A stretch of 64,000 nt of DNA from Thermoleptolyngbya sichuanensis A183 (GCF_013177315.1 NZ_CP053661.1:5332001-5396000); one strand, 5' to 3'. Positions 52,060 through 62,388 are shown, numbered from the stretch's first letter. Made by a program: numbers and translations. Notes: generated by a model from the letters alone, not told the origin.

Positions 52060-52521
52060 ATGGGTAAAAAACTCCGCCTAATGCGGGTTGTGGGGATTTT
52101 CGGAGTAGGAGCGATCGCCCTTTTGTCCTGTTCACCTGCGCTAGCCAGCCTGAGCAAAATCAGCTTTGACCTGTCTCAGGTTTCGCCGGAGGGATTGGTG
52201 GGGCCAGCGGATGGAGGGCGATCGCTCCGCTACGAGTTTTGCATTCCCCGCAGCGCCAAGCATCAGGCAGAAGTCCAAGCTCTCAACGTTAACCGCGCCG
52301 CCTGCCATATTGCCCAGCGCAGCGGCGCCAAGCATCAGGCAGAAGTCCAAGCTCTCAACCCGGCGATTGAGTTCTATCCCCACAGTCCGGGGCGCATCCG
52401 GTGCAGCGCAGCACAAATCCTCTGCATGGGTGAAACCCACAGCCCAAACTGGCGCGAGACGCTCCTAAACTTGGCGCAGTTGGATTATGTGGAGCGCATC
52501 GATGAGTTTTATGGGGAGTAG
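52060..52521 (+). CDS. Exported hypothetical protein with an internal duplication
   Basis: The 153-residue product starts MGKKLRLMRVVGIFGVGAIA. The hydrophobic core ends LLSCSPALASL, a signal peptide that might be of the lipoprotein type (LLSC). The mature part contains cysteines at CIPRSA, CHIAQ and RIRCSA...LCMG. A perfect 35-bp direct repeat (52253-52287 and 52325-52359) encodes AKHQAEVQALN twice. This is probably a recent insertion or duplication in a shorter ancestral gene. Function is unknown. The frame is also open from 52036. Confidence 0.65.
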   Translation: MGKKLRLMRVVGIFGVGAIALLSCSPALASLSKISFDLSQVSPEGLVGPADGGRSLRYEFCIPRSAKHQAEVQALNVNRAACHIAQRSGAKHQAEVQALNPAIEFYPHSPGRIRCSAAQILCMGETHSPNWRETLLNLAQLDYVERIDEFYGE

Positions 52522-52612
52522 GGTTTTGGATAATGAGCAGGATTTTGGATTTTGGATTGCCGATTTTGAATTGCCAATCCGTTACTCTACAAGTGCATCA
52601 GTCCTGCCTAAA

Positions 52613-52751
52613 GGGCGCATCCCAGTTCTGCAAGTTTGCCTTCATCCCCCAGCCCCTTCTCCCAAAAAGAGAGAAGGGGAGCCGGATTGGAAGTCCCTCT
52701 CCCGCTTTGGGAGAGGGATTTAGGGTGAGGGCTACAAAAGTGGGATACACC
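52613..52751. mobile_element. Family C MITE-like element, copy 2 (139 bp, 9-bp direct repeats)
   Basis: The element is GGGCGCATCCCAGTT to AGTGGGATACACC, the reverse complement of the 31510 copy over nearly all its length. It is flanked by CTGCCTAAA at 52604-52612 and 52752-52760. The right-hand duplication overlaps the stop codon of the HEAT-repeat gene, which it leaves intact. Confidence 0.85.
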
Positions 52752-52755
52752 CTGC

Positions 52756-53517
52756 CTAAAACCCTTCCTGCTCCAGTTCTTCAATCACCTGAAGCCCACG
52801 CGGATCGCCCAGCTTCAGCATCGACAGTTTGGCATCTTCGCGAACACCCATTTCTTCGTCTTCGGCAAACGCCTCGATCAGCGCATCAATCGCTGTGGCA
52901 TAGACCACATTCGACGGCAACTCGCGGCAAAGCTGACCCACCGACCAGGCACAGTTGCTCCGCACGGCGGCGATCGGGTCGCGGCGCAGCGCTTCGATCA
53001 GCGGCGGAATGGCGGCGATGATTTCGTCGTATCCCACAGAGGACATTTGCGCCAGGGCGCTAGCGGCCCACAGGCGGACTGCCGGAATGTCGGTTTTTAG
53101 CGCCACTAACAGAGGCTCCAACACGCGGCGATCGCGGCTATTCCCCAGCGCCCACACGATACCCTTTCGCACGTAGCCGTTCCAGTCTTTTTGAAACTGC
53201 GCGATCAGTGGCTCCACGGCCTCGCTGCTGGGGTTTCGTCCCAGCGCATAGGCCGCACTCACCCGCACCAGCGGACAAGCTTCACTCAGAAGCCGAATCA
53301 GATGCGGCACGGCCCGCGCATCTTCCAATTCGCAAAACGCACGTGCAGCCAGCATTCGCTGCTGAGGTTGGGGCGACTCCAGCAGCGCCAACATTTCATC
53401 GGGATCAGGCTTGGGGGCTTCTGTCTCGCTGTCGGACTCGTCGAGCTTGTCTAGCGGACTTTCCAGGTCAAGATCTAGCTCCGCCGCCAGCACAGAAAGG
53501 TCGTCATTGTCGTACAT
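52756..53517 (-). CDS. HEAT-repeat protein
   Basis: The 253-residue protein has an acidic N-terminus (MYDNDDLSVLAAELDLDLES), then about five HEAT/armadillo-like repeats at about 50-245. Typical units are RMLAARAFCELEDARAVPHL, VRVSAAYALGRNPSSEAVEPL, VRKGIVWALGNSRDRRVLEP, VRLWAASALAQMSSV and VRSNCAWSVGQLCREL. PBS-lyase-type HEAT repeats are common in cyanobacteria, but the lyase pair E/F is not indicated here, so it is named only by fold. A family C element has inserted next to its stop codon. Confidence 0.88.
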   Translation of the reverse strand: MYDNDDLSVLAAELDLDLESPLDKLDESDSETEAPKPDPDEMLALLESPQPQQRMLAARAFCELEDARAVPHLIRLLSEACPLVRVSAAYALGRNPSSEAVEPLIAQFQKDWNGYVRKGIVWALGNSRDRRVLEPLLVALKTDIPAVRLWAASALAQMSSVGYDEIIAAIPPLIEALRRDPIAAVRSNCAWSVGQLCRELPSNVVYATAIDALIEAFAEDEEMGVREDAKLSMLKLGDPRGLQVIEELEQEGF

Positions 53518-53612
53518 ATTGTCACTTTACAGCAATGCGGGGCCGGGGTTGGGAGTCGAAACGGGGGGCTTTCTCCCGCCTGCTGACCCACCTCCGATTC
53601 TCCAAACTCGGA

Positions 53613-56141
53613 TTACGTTAGAATCGTGCCGCCCATGAGCTTGCGATAGCGATAGGTCAGTTCAGACTTCATCAGCGGCCAGCGATCGAGCGTGGGGTCT
53701 TTGGTCATGGCGGTTTCAGCAGCCTCGCGGGCTAGGTTCAGCACGTCCTGATCTTCCACCAAGCTGGCCAGGGCAAAGTCGGGCAATCCCGATTGGCGTG
53801 TCCCCAGCACTTCGCCCGGCCCGCGAAAGCGCATGTCCATTTCTGAAATGAAAAAGCCGTCTTGGGACTGCTCCAGCACTTTCAGCCGCTGGCGGGCAGT
53901 TTCCGACTTGGTGCTGCTCATTAGCAGGCAAAAGGACTGAGCCGCGCCCCGTCCGACCCGCCCCCGGAGCTGATGAAGCTGCGACAGGCCAAACCGTTCC
54001 GCGTGTTCGATCAGCATGACCGTGGCGTTGGGCACATCCACGCCGACCTCCACCACCGTCGTTGAAACCAGAATTTGGGTTTGCCCCTCACGAAATTGAG
54101 AAATGGCCTCGTCTTTTTCGGCGGAGGTCATGCGCCCGTGCAGCAGGCCGATTTGAAATTCGGGAAAGATCACATCTCGGAGCCGCTGATACTCCTCAAT
54201 CGCTGATTTGAGATCCAGCTTTTCCGACTCCTCCACCAGCGGCAGCACGATATAGACCTGCCGACCCTGGGCGATTTCGCGGCGCATGAGGTCGTAGGCG
54301 TGCGATCGCTCTTTGGCCGTCAGCACATTGGTCTGAATCGCCTTGCGACCCGGCGGCAGTTCGTCAATCTGGCTCACGTCCAGATCGCCGTGCAGCGTCA
54401 GCGCCAGCGTCCGGGGAATCGGCGTGGCGGTCATGGTCAGCACATGGGGATGGTCGCCTTTTTGCTGGAGCCGCGCCCGCTGCTGCACTCCAAAGCGATG
54501 CTGCTCGTCGATCACCACCAGCCCCAGGCGCGAGAACTGCACCGGATCTTCGATCAGCGCATGAGTGCCCACCAGCAGCGGCAGTGCGCCCGTGGCCAGG
54601 TCGTCGTGAATTTGGCGACGCTTGGCAGCTTTGGTCGATCCGGTCAGCAGTTCTACAGAAAGGTGCAGCGGGTTGAACCAGCCCACCAGTTTGCGATAGT
54701 GTTGCTCGGCTAGAACTTCGGTGGGAGCCATCAGCGCCGCCTGAAAGCCCGCCTGGATCGCCGCCAAAATTGCCACCACGGCCACCACCGTTTTCCCAGA
54801 ACCCACGTCGCCCTGCACCAGGCGATTCATTGGTGCGGTCTGTTGCAGGTCGTTGAGAATGTCGTTGACGACGCGCTGCTGGGCGTTTGTCAGTTGGAAT
54901 GGCAGGATGTTGTAGAACTCGTCGATGAGCTTGCCCGTCGGCGCGAGGACGGCGCTGGTCTGTTCCTGGCGCTGGGTCTGGCGGCGCTTGAGCAGGCCCA
55001 GTTGCAGGTAGAAAAATTCGTCAAACACCAGGCGGCGACGGGCGGCGGCGAGGGATTCGCCCTCTGGTGGAAAGTGAATGTGGGCGATCGCCTCCTGAAT
55101 GCCCACCAGTCCATACTTTTCGCGCAGGCCGTTGGGCAACGCCTCCTGCAACTGGCTCACAGCAGGCAGCGCCCCCAGCACTGCTTTTCGCACCACGTCT
55201 GCCTGCACGCCCTCCGTCAGCGGATACACCGGCACCACGCGCCCCACCTTCATCGACTCGATCGACCCGCCAATATGGTCGATCACCTCGATCTGCGGGT
55301 CATCCAGCGTTTTGCCTGCTTTGCCCTGTTTCACCAGTCCCGACGCAGCCACCACTGCCCCTGGCGGATACAGCCGCTTTTGCTGCTCTTGCCAGCCGCG
55401 ACTGCGAAACCGCGCCCCGGCGTAAAATCGGCTGAGCTTAATTTGCCCGGTGTGGTCGCGCACGGTCATCTCAAAAATGGCCAGCTTGGGGTTGCGCGGA
55501 CTGTTGAAGACGGTGCAGTTTTTTACTGTGCCAATCAGCGTCACGGTTTCCCCTGGCTCTAGGTCGCGGATATTCACCTGGCGGGCGTAGTCGATGTGGT
55601 CGCGGGGGTAGTAGTAAAGCAGGTCGCGAACCGTGTGTAGCCCAAGTTTGGCCAGACGTTCGGCGTTTTTTGCGCCCACCCCAGGGAGATAGGTCACGGA
55701 CTGGTCAAGCGTCAACCGACTGCTTTTTTCAACCAGAGGAATGGCTTTGGGAACTTTCGTTTTTGGGGCGGTGCGGGTCGGGGTTGCAGCCGTCGCGGCG
55801 GTGTTGTCTGAATCTTGGGCGATTCCTTCAGAAACCTTCGCTAACGCCCCTTCAGATTCCTCCGCTTGCGCCCGATCTTCTGCTGAGCGTTTCGTCTGGT
55901 ACAGCACTCGGCGCGTATCAGCGACGAGATGCTGCCGCTGGGCAAAGGTGAGGTCAGAATAGCGAGAAAACTCACGGGCGATCGCCCGCAGCCGTTCCTG
56001 TTCCACAATCGGCAACTCGGTCGGCGGCTCTCGCAGCGTTAGCGCCAAAAACTCGCTAAAGCGGTGCTGGTTGCCCTCCAGGTCATTGAAACCCCGCTCC
56101 GCCTCGATTGCCAGTGCCTTTTGCAGTCGCAGCCAGTCCAT
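53613..56141 (-). CDS. recG: ATP-dependent DNA helicase RecG
   Basis: The 842-residue helicase remodels stalled replication forks and Holliday junctions. A cyanobacterial N-terminal extension spans about 1-145. A helix-hairpin-helix-like LPGVGAKNAERLAKLG and the wedge OB fold are at about 150-300. The motor follows with Walker A GDVGSGKT (444-451), DEQH box (545-548), TATPIPRTLALTLHGDL, and motifs V-VI STTVVEVGVDVPNATVM and QLHQLRGRVGRGAAQS. The C-terminus has FRGPGEVLGTRQSGLPDF. It is normal length for cyanobacteria. The gene downstream of it is convergence-free, and the hypothetical 56180 gene lies upstream on the same strand. Confidence 0.96.
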   Translation of the reverse strand: MDWLRLQKALAIEAERGFNDLEGNQHRFSEFLALTLREPPTELPIVEQERLRAIAREFSRYSDLTFAQRQHLVADTRRVLYQTKRSAEDRAQAEESEGALAKVSEGIAQDSDNTAATAATPTRTAPKTKVPKAIPLVEKSSRLTLDQSVTYLPGVGAKNAERLAKLGLHTVRDLLYYYPRDHIDYARQVNIRDLEPGETVTLIGTVKNCTVFNSPRNPKLAIFEMTVRDHTGQIKLSRFYAGARFRSRGWQEQQKRLYPPGAVVAASGLVKQGKAGKTLDDPQIEVIDHIGGSIESMKVGRVVPVYPLTEGVQADVVRKAVLGALPAVSQLQEALPNGLREKYGLVGIQEAIAHIHFPPEGESLAAARRRLVFDEFFYLQLGLLKRRQTQRQEQTSAVLAPTGKLIDEFYNILPFQLTNAQQRVVNDILNDLQQTAPMNRLVQGDVGSGKTVVAVVAILAAIQAGFQAALMAPTEVLAEQHYRKLVGWFNPLHLSVELLTGSTKAAKRRQIHDDLATGALPLLVGTHALIEDPVQFSRLGLVVIDEQHRFGVQQRARLQQKGDHPHVLTMTATPIPRTLALTLHGDLDVSQIDELPPGRKAIQTNVLTAKERSHAYDLMRREIAQGRQVYIVLPLVEESEKLDLKSAIEEYQRLRDVIFPEFQIGLLHGRMTSAEKDEAISQFREGQTQILVSTTVVEVGVDVPNATVMLIEHAERFGLSQLHQLRGRVGRGAAQSFCLLMSSTKSETARQRLKVLEQSQDGFFISEMDMRFRGPGEVLGTRQSGLPDFALASLVEDQDVLNLAREAAETAMTKDPTLDRWPLMKSELTYRYRKLMGGTILT

Positions 56142-56179
56142 GCTGGAATTCTAAAGTGAATTATTGGGTTTGGCCAGCC

Positions 56180-57328
56180 TCAATCTTCGTGCCATGTCGA
56201 ACGCCACGCCTGCTCTGCCTGGGCGATCGCCCGTTCGCGAGACTTTTTCTCATATTCTTGGCCAAGCTGCTTGAGGCGGGCGTTTAACCCGCGCAGCTTT
56301 GAGCGCCAGTTGGCCAACAGCGGCGACCCAAACTCTAGCTCCGACAGCCGCAGGCGAATTGCCACGATTCGAGTAATCGATACCTGATCTGGCTTGTCGC
56401 CCTGCGCTTCGATCATCAAGTTCAACAGGTTGGGCAGGCCGAGCGTCGAGTCAGATGCACCCGCCTTGGCCGCCACTTCCATAATCGGTGCCGGGATCTG
56501 GTTGGGCAAAATGTTGACCTGGTGCAGCAGGCGATTCGCCGCCTGGGACTGGTCGCGCAGCACTGCGGCAATCCGTCGCTCAATTTTCGCTTGCCACCGC
56601 ACCAGACTATCTATCGGCGACGGCGCTCGATTGGAACTGGAAGCGCCTTTAGCCTTGGCTTTGGCGGCTGCCTCGGAGGCTGCCCGCGAGAGAGACGCTG
56701 CGGCCGCTTCGAGCAGGTCTTCCGGAGAAGCATTCAGCGCATCTGTGATGGCAAGCTCCTGAGTTGAAGAATTAGGGGCATCCTGGGGGCGACTCCCGTA
56801 GGGATCGCTTCCCAAATCGCCCGCCGCCACGCCTTCCCTGTTAGATTCCGAATCCTCGCCCAGGTTCTCCGGTGGCTCGTCAAAATACGAATCCTCATAG
56901 GAGTCATCGTCGAACTCCACTTCTGTCAGTCCAACCTTCTCGTTTAACGCGGCTCTCAGTTCTTCCGCCTCAGCTTGCGACAGGATCAGCCCCCTAGACT
57001 CCTCCGGCGCACCGGGTGCTGGCTCTGCATCAGAGTCCCAGCACTCATCTTCGTCCAGCGCCCGCAACAGGCGATCTTGGGCCGCCTGGGCGACCTGACG
57101 GAGCGATCGCTGCAATGCCTCGCGCTGGCTCATCGAAAGGCTCAGAAATGCGTCGGGATAGCCCTGCGTGCAGAGGTGGTAGCTGGCCATGATCAACTGC
57201 TGGCGGGTCGTCGTTCCTAGCTCCGTCAGATAGCCGCGATAGACCTGCTCAAATTCTTGCTGCAATTTGGCGATCGCCCCCACCAGCGCCGCCAAATCTT
57301 GCTCAATTTGCTCAACCGTTTTTGCCAT
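56180..57328 (-). CDS. Conserved hypothetical cyanobacterial protein
   Basis: The 382-residue protein has a helical N-terminal domain (residues about 1-95: TVEQIEQDLAALVGAIAKLQ, then ELGTTTRQQLIMASYHLCTQG). An acidic, low-complexity middle region spans about 100-215, and the C-terminal part is helical and basic (RWQAKIERRIAAVLRDQSQA to LRLSELEFGSPLLANWRSKL). The middle region contains a 34-bp dispersed repeat read as GDLGSDPYGS. It lies 38 bp upstream of recG on the same strand, so probably in its operon. I know no function. Confidence 0.7.
   Translation of the reverse strand: MAKTVEQIEQDLAALVGAIAKLQQEFEQVYRGYLTELGTTTRQQLIMASYHLCTQGYPDAFLSLSMSQREALQRSLRQVAQAAQDRLLRALDEDECWDSDAEPAPGAPEESRGLILSQAEAEELRAALNEKVGLTEVEFDDDSYEDSYFDEPPENLGEDSESNREGVAAGDLGSDPYGSRPQDAPNSSTQELAITDALNASPEDLLEAAAASLSRAASEAAAKAKAKGASSSNRAPSPIDSLVRWQAKIERRIAAVLRDQSQAANRLLHQVNILPNQIPAPIMEVAAKAGASDSTLGLPNLLNLMIEAQGDKPDQVSITRIVAIRLRLSELEFGSPLLANWRSKLRGLNARLKQLGQEYEKKSRERAIAQAEQAWRSTWHED
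56788..56821 (-). repeat. 34-bp dispersed repeat inside a CDS, copy 3
   Basis: Plus-strand GGCGACTCCCGTAGG to CGCTTCCCAAATCGCC; the hypothetical gene reads the opposite strand, giving GDLGSDPYGS. Copies 1 and 2 are read in the other orientation as IPVG(T/S)AS. Confidence 0.75.
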
Positions 57329-57532
57329 AGCCGTCCCTCATGCAATGCCAAAAGACTAGAGCATAAAAGCAACTCAGACCTTTCAGCCTGCTGCTTTCAC
57401 ACCCTAGCCTCTTTCAGCGTTCGACAAAGCCTCTTGACAAAGCCTCTCGCCCGAATCGATTAGACGAACAGACAAAGCGCTGGAATCCGAGAAACTGAAC
57501 TCAAGCTCTCAAAATCCAGCCCTGCTCTGATC

Positions 57533-58318
57533 CTACTTCTTCTTTTTCTTCTTCTCTTCTTTCACCTCAGCCTTGGGCGCAGCCTTAGGCTCAGCCTTGG
57601 GTTCTTCCTTTTGAGCTTCAGCCTTGGGTTCTTCCTTTTGAGCTTCAGCCTTGGGTTCTTCCTTAGCGCCAGTTTGGGCAGCCACTTCTGCGGCGAAGTC
57701 GGTCTCCTCCTTCTCAATGCCTTCACCCATCACAAACCGCACAAAGCGGCGTACCTGAATGTTTTCGCCCAGGTTGGCAATCACATTCTTGATATGCTCC
57801 TCAACGGTAATGCTCTGGTCTTTGATGTAGGACTGATCCAGCAGCGACAGTTCCTTCAGGCGCTTCTCAATGCGGCCTTCCACAATCTTGGCGCGGACGG
57901 CTTCCGGCTTGTTGGACAGGTCATCCTTGCCCGCCTCAATTTCCTTTTCCTTCGCAATCACATCCTCAGGAATATCAGCCACCTTCACGTATTCTACGTT
58001 GGGGCTAGCCGCAATCTGCATCGCCACATCGCGCACCAACTGCTGGAACGATTCGTTCCGCGCCACAAAGTCAGTCTGGCAGTTGACCTCAACCAGCACA
58101 CCAACCCGGCCGCCCGTATGAATATAACTTCCAACTAGGCCCTCTGCCGTCGTCTTGCTCAGCGCTTTTTCCGCTTTGGTGATGCCTCGCTTCCGCAGCC
58201 ATTCCACCGCTTTTTCAATGTCGCCATCGGATTCTGCAAGGGCTTTTTTGCAATCCAGCATCCCTGCGCCAGTCTTGTCGCGCAGTTCCTTGACGAGCTT
58301 TGCCGAAATCTCCGCCAT
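57533..58318 (-). CDS. tsf: Translation elongation factor Ts
   Basis: The 261-residue EF-Ts exchanges GDP for GTP on EF-Tu. The N-terminal UBA-like domain has [20 protein letters not shown], then [18 protein letters not shown] and the core [16 protein letters not shown] and [16 protein letters not shown]. After residue about 210 comes a low-complexity tail of tandem KEEPKAEAQ units and a lysine run. It is immediately downstream of rpsB (139 bp), the usual rpsB-tsf order. Confidence 0.96.
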   Translation of the reverse strand: MAEISAKLVKELRDKTGAGMLDCKKALAESDGDIEKAVEWLRKRGITKAEKALSKTTAEGLVGSYIHTGGRVGVLVEVNCQTDFVARNESFQQLVRDVAMQIAASPNVEYVKVADIPEDVIAKEKEIEAGKDDLSNKPEAVRAKIVEGRIEKRLKELSLLDQSYIKDQSITVEEHIKNVIANLGENIQVRRFVRFVMGEGIEKEETDFAAEVAAQTGAKEEPKAEAQKEEPKAEAQKEEPKAEPKAAPKAEVKEEKKKKKK

Positions 58319-58456
58319 GTTCGTTGAGTCCCCGTGTGCAAGTGGTTGAACTGTTGCTATCCAGGTCTTAGGTTACAGGGATCAGGGGCCAGGTGTCAGG
58401 TGCTTGCTCAAGCCCGAACCCGACCTGCTGACTCCTGCTCCCTTCACCCCTAATGC

Positions 58457-59239
58457 CTAGTTTTCTTCGCCTTCTTCATCGTCTGCGAATTCGGCATCTT
58501 CGTAGTCGTACTCTTCTTCAGCGCCCTCGTAGTCGTACTCTTCTTCTGCATCCAACTGGCCGTGGCGACCCTCGTAGATGGCATCCGCTAGACGACCGAC
58601 GATGAGTTTGATTGAGCGAATCGCATCGTCGTTGGCAGGAATCGGCACGTCTACCAGGTCGGGATCACAGTTGGTATCCAGCAGCGAAACGATGGGAATA
58701 CCGAGCTTTTGGCACTCCTGCACGGCGTTATATTCCCGGCGCTGGTCAACAATCACCACAACATCGGGAATCTTCCGCATTGCTTTGATGCCGCCCAGAT
58801 ATTTCTGGAGTTTCTCTAGTTCGCGGCGCAGCATCGCGGCTTCCTTCTTGGGAAGCAGGTCAAGCTGCCCCGTCTCTTGGCGACGCTCCAGTTCCTTCAG
58901 GCGATCGACGCGGGTTTTAATCGTGGCCCAGTTCGTCAACATGCCGCCCAGCCAGCGCTGGTTTACGAAGTAGGAGCCGCAGCGCAGCGCTTCTTGAGCC
59001 ACAATGCCCGCAGCCTGACGCTTGGTTCCAATGAACAAAAACTTGCTGCCCTTTTCGGCTTCGGTACGGACGTAGCTGTAAGCTTCATCCATGTACTGGG
59101 CAGTCTGCACCAGGTCAATGATGTGTACCCCGTTGCGCGAGGTGTAGATGTAGGGCGACATCTTGGGGTTCCAGCGGCGAGTTTGGTGCCCAAAGTGAAC
59201 CCCTGACTCAAGCAACTGAGCCAATGAAACAACTGGCAT
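58457..59239 (-). CDS. rpsB: 30S ribosomal protein S2
   Basis: The 260-residue S2 has [52 protein letters not shown] and [15 protein letters not shown], all family landmarks. The C-terminus carries a tail of duplicated acidic [18 protein letters not shown] units. ATG 59237-59239 has AAGGAG at ideal spacing; a longer frame to 59281 is rejected. It is first in the rpsB-tsf operon, with a 240-bp leader shared with the divergent-downstream btpA region. Confidence 0.96.
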   Translation of the reverse strand: MPVVSLAQLLESGVHFGHQTRRWNPKMSPYIYTSRNGVHIIDLVQTAQYMDEAYSYVRTEAEKGSKFLFIGTKRQAAGIVAQEALRCGSYFVNQRWLGGMLTNWATIKTRVDRLKELERRQETGQLDLLPKKEAAMLRRELEKLQKYLGGIKAMRKIPDVVVIVDQRREYNAVQECQKLGIPIVSLLDTNCDPDLVDVPIPANDDAIRSIKLIVGRLADAIYEGRHGQLDAEEEYDYEGAEEEYDYEDAEFADDEEGEEN

Positions 59240-59481
59240 GAATTTAATCTCCTTTCGGGTTATTCCTTCATCCGGGAGCATCCTGAACAGGTGATCAGGG
59301 AGAAGCGCAGCGCAACACTAAACCTGCTGCGAATTCTTTGAAAGCCTTGATACCTGGGTCTTCAGAACACCCGAAAGCCCGGATGTGCGAATTTAGACAA
59401 CTTCTCTAGCGTATCATAGTGATCGCCCACTATGCTCCAGAAAATTTCTGCTCTGCACAGCCGCCGCATTACCCACGCTTC

Positions 59482-60357
59482 CTACCCTTCGCGGGCTGCC
59501 AGTCGTTCCGGCGCTGCGGATTGAGTCGGCAGATTGGCTGCTTTTTCTGCTTTCTCCGAGAGGCTACGCTGCATCGCTTCCACAAACTGACTGACGCGGA
59601 TCGGGTCGATAGGCTGCTCGATCTGTCCGTGGCGCTTCAGCGAACTGGACACGATCACACCATCTGCTGCCTGGATCAGGCGAGGAATATTTTCCCAACT
59701 GGCTCCGCTGCCGATGAATACGGGCGTGTCGCCTGCTGCGGCGCTGGCCAGTTCCAAGTCTTCCAGGCTGGGCGGGCTGCCTGTGGCCCAACCAGACAGA
59801 ATCACCGCATCCGCCAATCCCCGCTCGATCGTTTCCTGCACAGCAGTCGTTAGGTTGGGCGACCCTAGCGGGCGGGCGTGTTTCACCAGCACGTCGGCAA
59901 AAATCTTGACCTCGCTGCCCAGTTCGCGGCGATAGCGCAATAGCTCGTGGGCGCGACCTTCGATTAATCCCTGATCGGTCGCCATCACGCCCGTCAGCAC
60001 GTTGACCCGGATAAAGTGGGCGCGGGTGCAGGTGGCGATCGCCATTGCGCTTCGAGCGTCGTTCCGCAGCACGTTCACGCCGATCGGCAGCGTCACCAGG
60101 TTCATCAGCCGTTGCACCACTAGGCTCATGGCGCTGACCACTGCGGGATCAACAGAGTCCTTTGTAAAGGGCGCATCAAAAAAGTTTTCAACGATTAGCC
60201 CATCCACGCCGCCGGATGCCAGCGCGGTTGCTTCCTGCTCGGCCCGCGCAATGACGGCTTTGAGGCTGTTTCCCCAACGTGGCGATGTGGGCAGTGGCAA
60301 CAGATGCACAACCCCAATCACCGGATGCTTTGTTTTGAAAATCTGCGTTAAGTCCAC
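59482..60357 (-). CDS. btpA: Photosystem I biogenesis protein BtpA
   Basis: The 291-residue TIM-barrel protein of the BtpA/SgcQ family has HPVIGVVHLLPLPTSPRWG, GGVDGLIVENFFDAPF, IRVNVLTGVMATDQGLIEG and DAVILSGWATGSPPS in order. In Synechocystis BtpA is a thylakoid-associated extrinsic protein needed to stabilise photosystem I reaction-centre proteins PsaA/PsaB, notably at low temperature. There is no signal peptide. It lies upstream of the rpsB leader on the same strand. Confidence 0.93.
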   Translation of the reverse strand: MDLTQIFKTKHPVIGVVHLLPLPTSPRWGNSLKAVIARAEQEATALASGGVDGLIVENFFDAPFTKDSVDPAVVSAMSLVVQRLMNLVTLPIGVNVLRNDARSAMAIATCTRAHFIRVNVLTGVMATDQGLIEGRAHELLRYRRELGSEVKIFADVLVKHARPLGSPNLTTAVQETIERGLADAVILSGWATGSPPSLEDLELASAAAGDTPVFIGSGASWENIPRLIQAADGVIVSSSLKRHGQIEQPIDPIRVSQFVEAMQRSLSEKAEKAANLPTQSAAPERLAAREG

Positions 60358-61026
60358 GCGGCTAGATAATTGACGAAGCCAGTTCTAAAACGTTCGCTAT
60401 GGGTTGGCGATAGAAAAGTCGCTTAAATCCCTGACTAATCTACGAGTTGGCGAACCTGCTGAGCAACGAGCGAACTGCACACAGTCCACCCGCATACGTT
60501 CAACTTTACAGCAACAAGGGCACGATGACGGCAACCCCAAGGCCGCTGAGAATTGTCTACACTGGAAGCTGATCAGTACGCAGTTGCAGATGACCATCCT
60601 CCGCCAAGTACGAGATCGAAGTCAGGTTTAGCAAGTCAGGTTCAGCAAGTCAGGTTCAGCATAGATTCAGCCCCAGAGTTCCGATAGCCTTCCGACAGAG
60701 ACTCGTGGGTCTGGTTCAGTAGATCTGGCTAATGTGTCTGGCATTACCACAAGATGTCGTCTGACTCTATCTTTTGATAGGTATTTTGATGAAGCGTGCC
60801 TGAAATGTATAGTTATGTAATGTTTTAGGCTATAGTAGGGATCAGTTTAGATTAGTGCGATTGCGTTTAACGGTATTCCCCACACCTCAATTATGTTACG
60901 AGGCTGCGTAGCTTGAAAGGGCTGGGGATGAAGGCGGTGAGGATTTCACTGTAACGGGCGATCGCTGCATATTCGTTCTGTTTACCGCTTAACTTCCGTT
61001 CAACCCGCACATTACCCAAGTTTTGA
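60358..61026. other. Gene-free spacer with a 14-bp tandem repeat
   Basis: It contains AAGTCAGGTTTAGC followed by two AAGTCAGGTTCAGC copies (60619-60660). It also holds AT-rich promoter-like sequence with a TATAGT element near 60832 and a HIP1 site near 60960 before rimO. I see no gene; cold- or light-responsive leader function for the rimO-crhR operon is possible. Confidence 0.6.
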
Positions 61027-62388
61027 ATGAGCATTAAGCCAGTTATTGCAGTTTCTCACCTAGGCTGTGAGAAGAATCGAATCGACACGGAGCATATGCT
61101 GGGGCTGCTAGTGCAGTCTGGCTATCAGGTTGATTCCAACGAAGAGTTAGCCGATTACGTCATCGTCAACACCTGTAGCTTTATCCAGGCGGCCCGCGAA
61201 GAGTCGGTGCGAACTCTGGTCGAGCTAGCTGAGGCTAACAAGAAGATTGTAATTACAGGCTGCATGGCGCAGCACTTCCAGAAAGAACTGCTGGACGAGA
61301 TCCCCGAAGCGGTAGCAGTGGTGGGCACTGGGGACTACCACAAGATTGTGGAGGTGATTCAGCGAGCGGAGGCGGGTGAGCGGGTTCAGGAAGTGTCTGC
61401 GGAGCCAGTTTACATCGCAGATGAAACCACGCCCCGCTATCGCACAACCACTGAAGGCGTAGCCTATCTCCGCATCGCCGAGGGCTGCGACTATCGCTGT
61501 GCGTTTTGCATTATTCCTCACCTGCGCGGCAACCAGCGATCGCGCTCGATCGAGTCCATCGTCGCCGAAGCGAAACAGCTCGCGGTTGAGGGCGTTCAGG
61601 AAATTATCCTGATTTCCCAGATCACCACCAACTATGGCGTGGATCTGTACGGCGAACCCCGGCTGGCGGAACTGCTGCGGGCGCTGGGTGAGGTGGAAGT
61701 GCCCTGGATTCGGATGCACTACGCCTACCCGACAGGGCTGACCCCCAAGGTGATCGCGGCGATTCAAGAAACGCCCAACGTGCTGCCCTATCTAGATTTG
61801 CCGTTGCAGCATTCCCATCCGGAGGTGCTGCGGGCGATGAATCGTCCCTGGCAGGGTCAGGTCAACGACGGCATCATCGAGCGGATTAAAACCGCAATCC
61901 CCGATGCCGTGCTGCGAACCACGTTTATCGTCGGCTTCCCTGGCGAAACGGAGGAGCATTTTCAGCACCTGCTGGCGTTTGTGCAGCGGCACGAGTTTGA
62001 CCATGTGGGGGTGTTTACCTTTTCTGCTGAAGAGGGAACCCCCGCCTTTAACCTGCCTAACCAACTGCCGCAAGCCGTGATGGATGACCGGCGCGATCGC
62101 CTCATGCAGGTGCAGCAGCCGATTTCCCTGCGGCGCAACCAGGCTCAGGTAGGGCGTGTGGTAGACGTTCTCATCGAACAGGAAAATCCCGAAACAAACG
62201 AACTGGTAGGGCGATCGGCCCGCTTCTCTCCCGAAGTGGACGGGCTGGTCTATGTCCAAGGCGATGCTCGGCTGGGATCAATGGCCACGGTAGAAATCAC
62301 CGGAGCCGACGTGTATGACCTCTACGGGCAGATTGCCGATGCCCGCACCCAACTCAGAGGCGCGCTCAGCCGTGTCTCAGCAAACTGA
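61027..62388 (+). CDS. rimO: Ribosomal protein S12 methylthiotransferase
   Basis: The 453-residue radical SAM enzyme adds a methylthio group to Asp of ribosomal protein S12. The UPF0004 domain has cysteines in [21 protein letters not shown] and ITGCMAQ. The radical SAM motif [11 protein letters not shown] (CX3CX2C) follows, then [16 protein letters not shown] and a C-terminal TRAM domain. [11 protein letters not shown] is more typical of RimO than MiaB. It is followed after 18 bp by the crhR-type helicase, an operon pairing known from Synechocystis. Confidence 0.94.
   Translation: MSIKPVIAVSHLGCEKNRIDTEHMLGLLVQSGYQVDSNEELADYVIVNTCSFIQAAREESVRTLVELAEANKKIVITGCMAQHFQKELLDEIPEAVAVVGTGDYHKIVEVIQRAEAGERVQEVSAEPVYIADETTPRYRTTTEGVAYLRIAEGCDYRCAFCIIPHLRGNQRSRSIESIVAEAKQLAVEGVQEIILISQITTNYGVDLYGEPRLAELLRALGEVEVPWIRMHYAYPTGLTPKVIAAIQETPNVLPYLDLPLQHSHPEVLRAMNRPWQGQVNDGIIERIKTAIPDAVLRTTFIVGFPGETEEHFQHLLAFVQRHEFDHVGVFTFSAEEGTPAFNLPNQLPQAVMDDRRDRLMQVQQPISLRRNQAQVGRVVDVLIEQENPETNELVGRSARFSPEVDGLVYVQGDARLGSMATVEITGADVYDLYGQIADARTQLRGALSRVSAN

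Noticed and set aside
52756-53517. Phycocyanobilin lyase subunit (CpcE/CpcF)
   Set aside because: HEAT repeats are similar in kind, but no phycobiliprotein genes are nearby and no lyase-specific motif was seen; kept as a HEAT-repeat protein.
60397-60597. Minus-strand 66-residue ORF in the spacer before rimO
   Set aside because: No recognisable family, no good start signal; treated as spacer.
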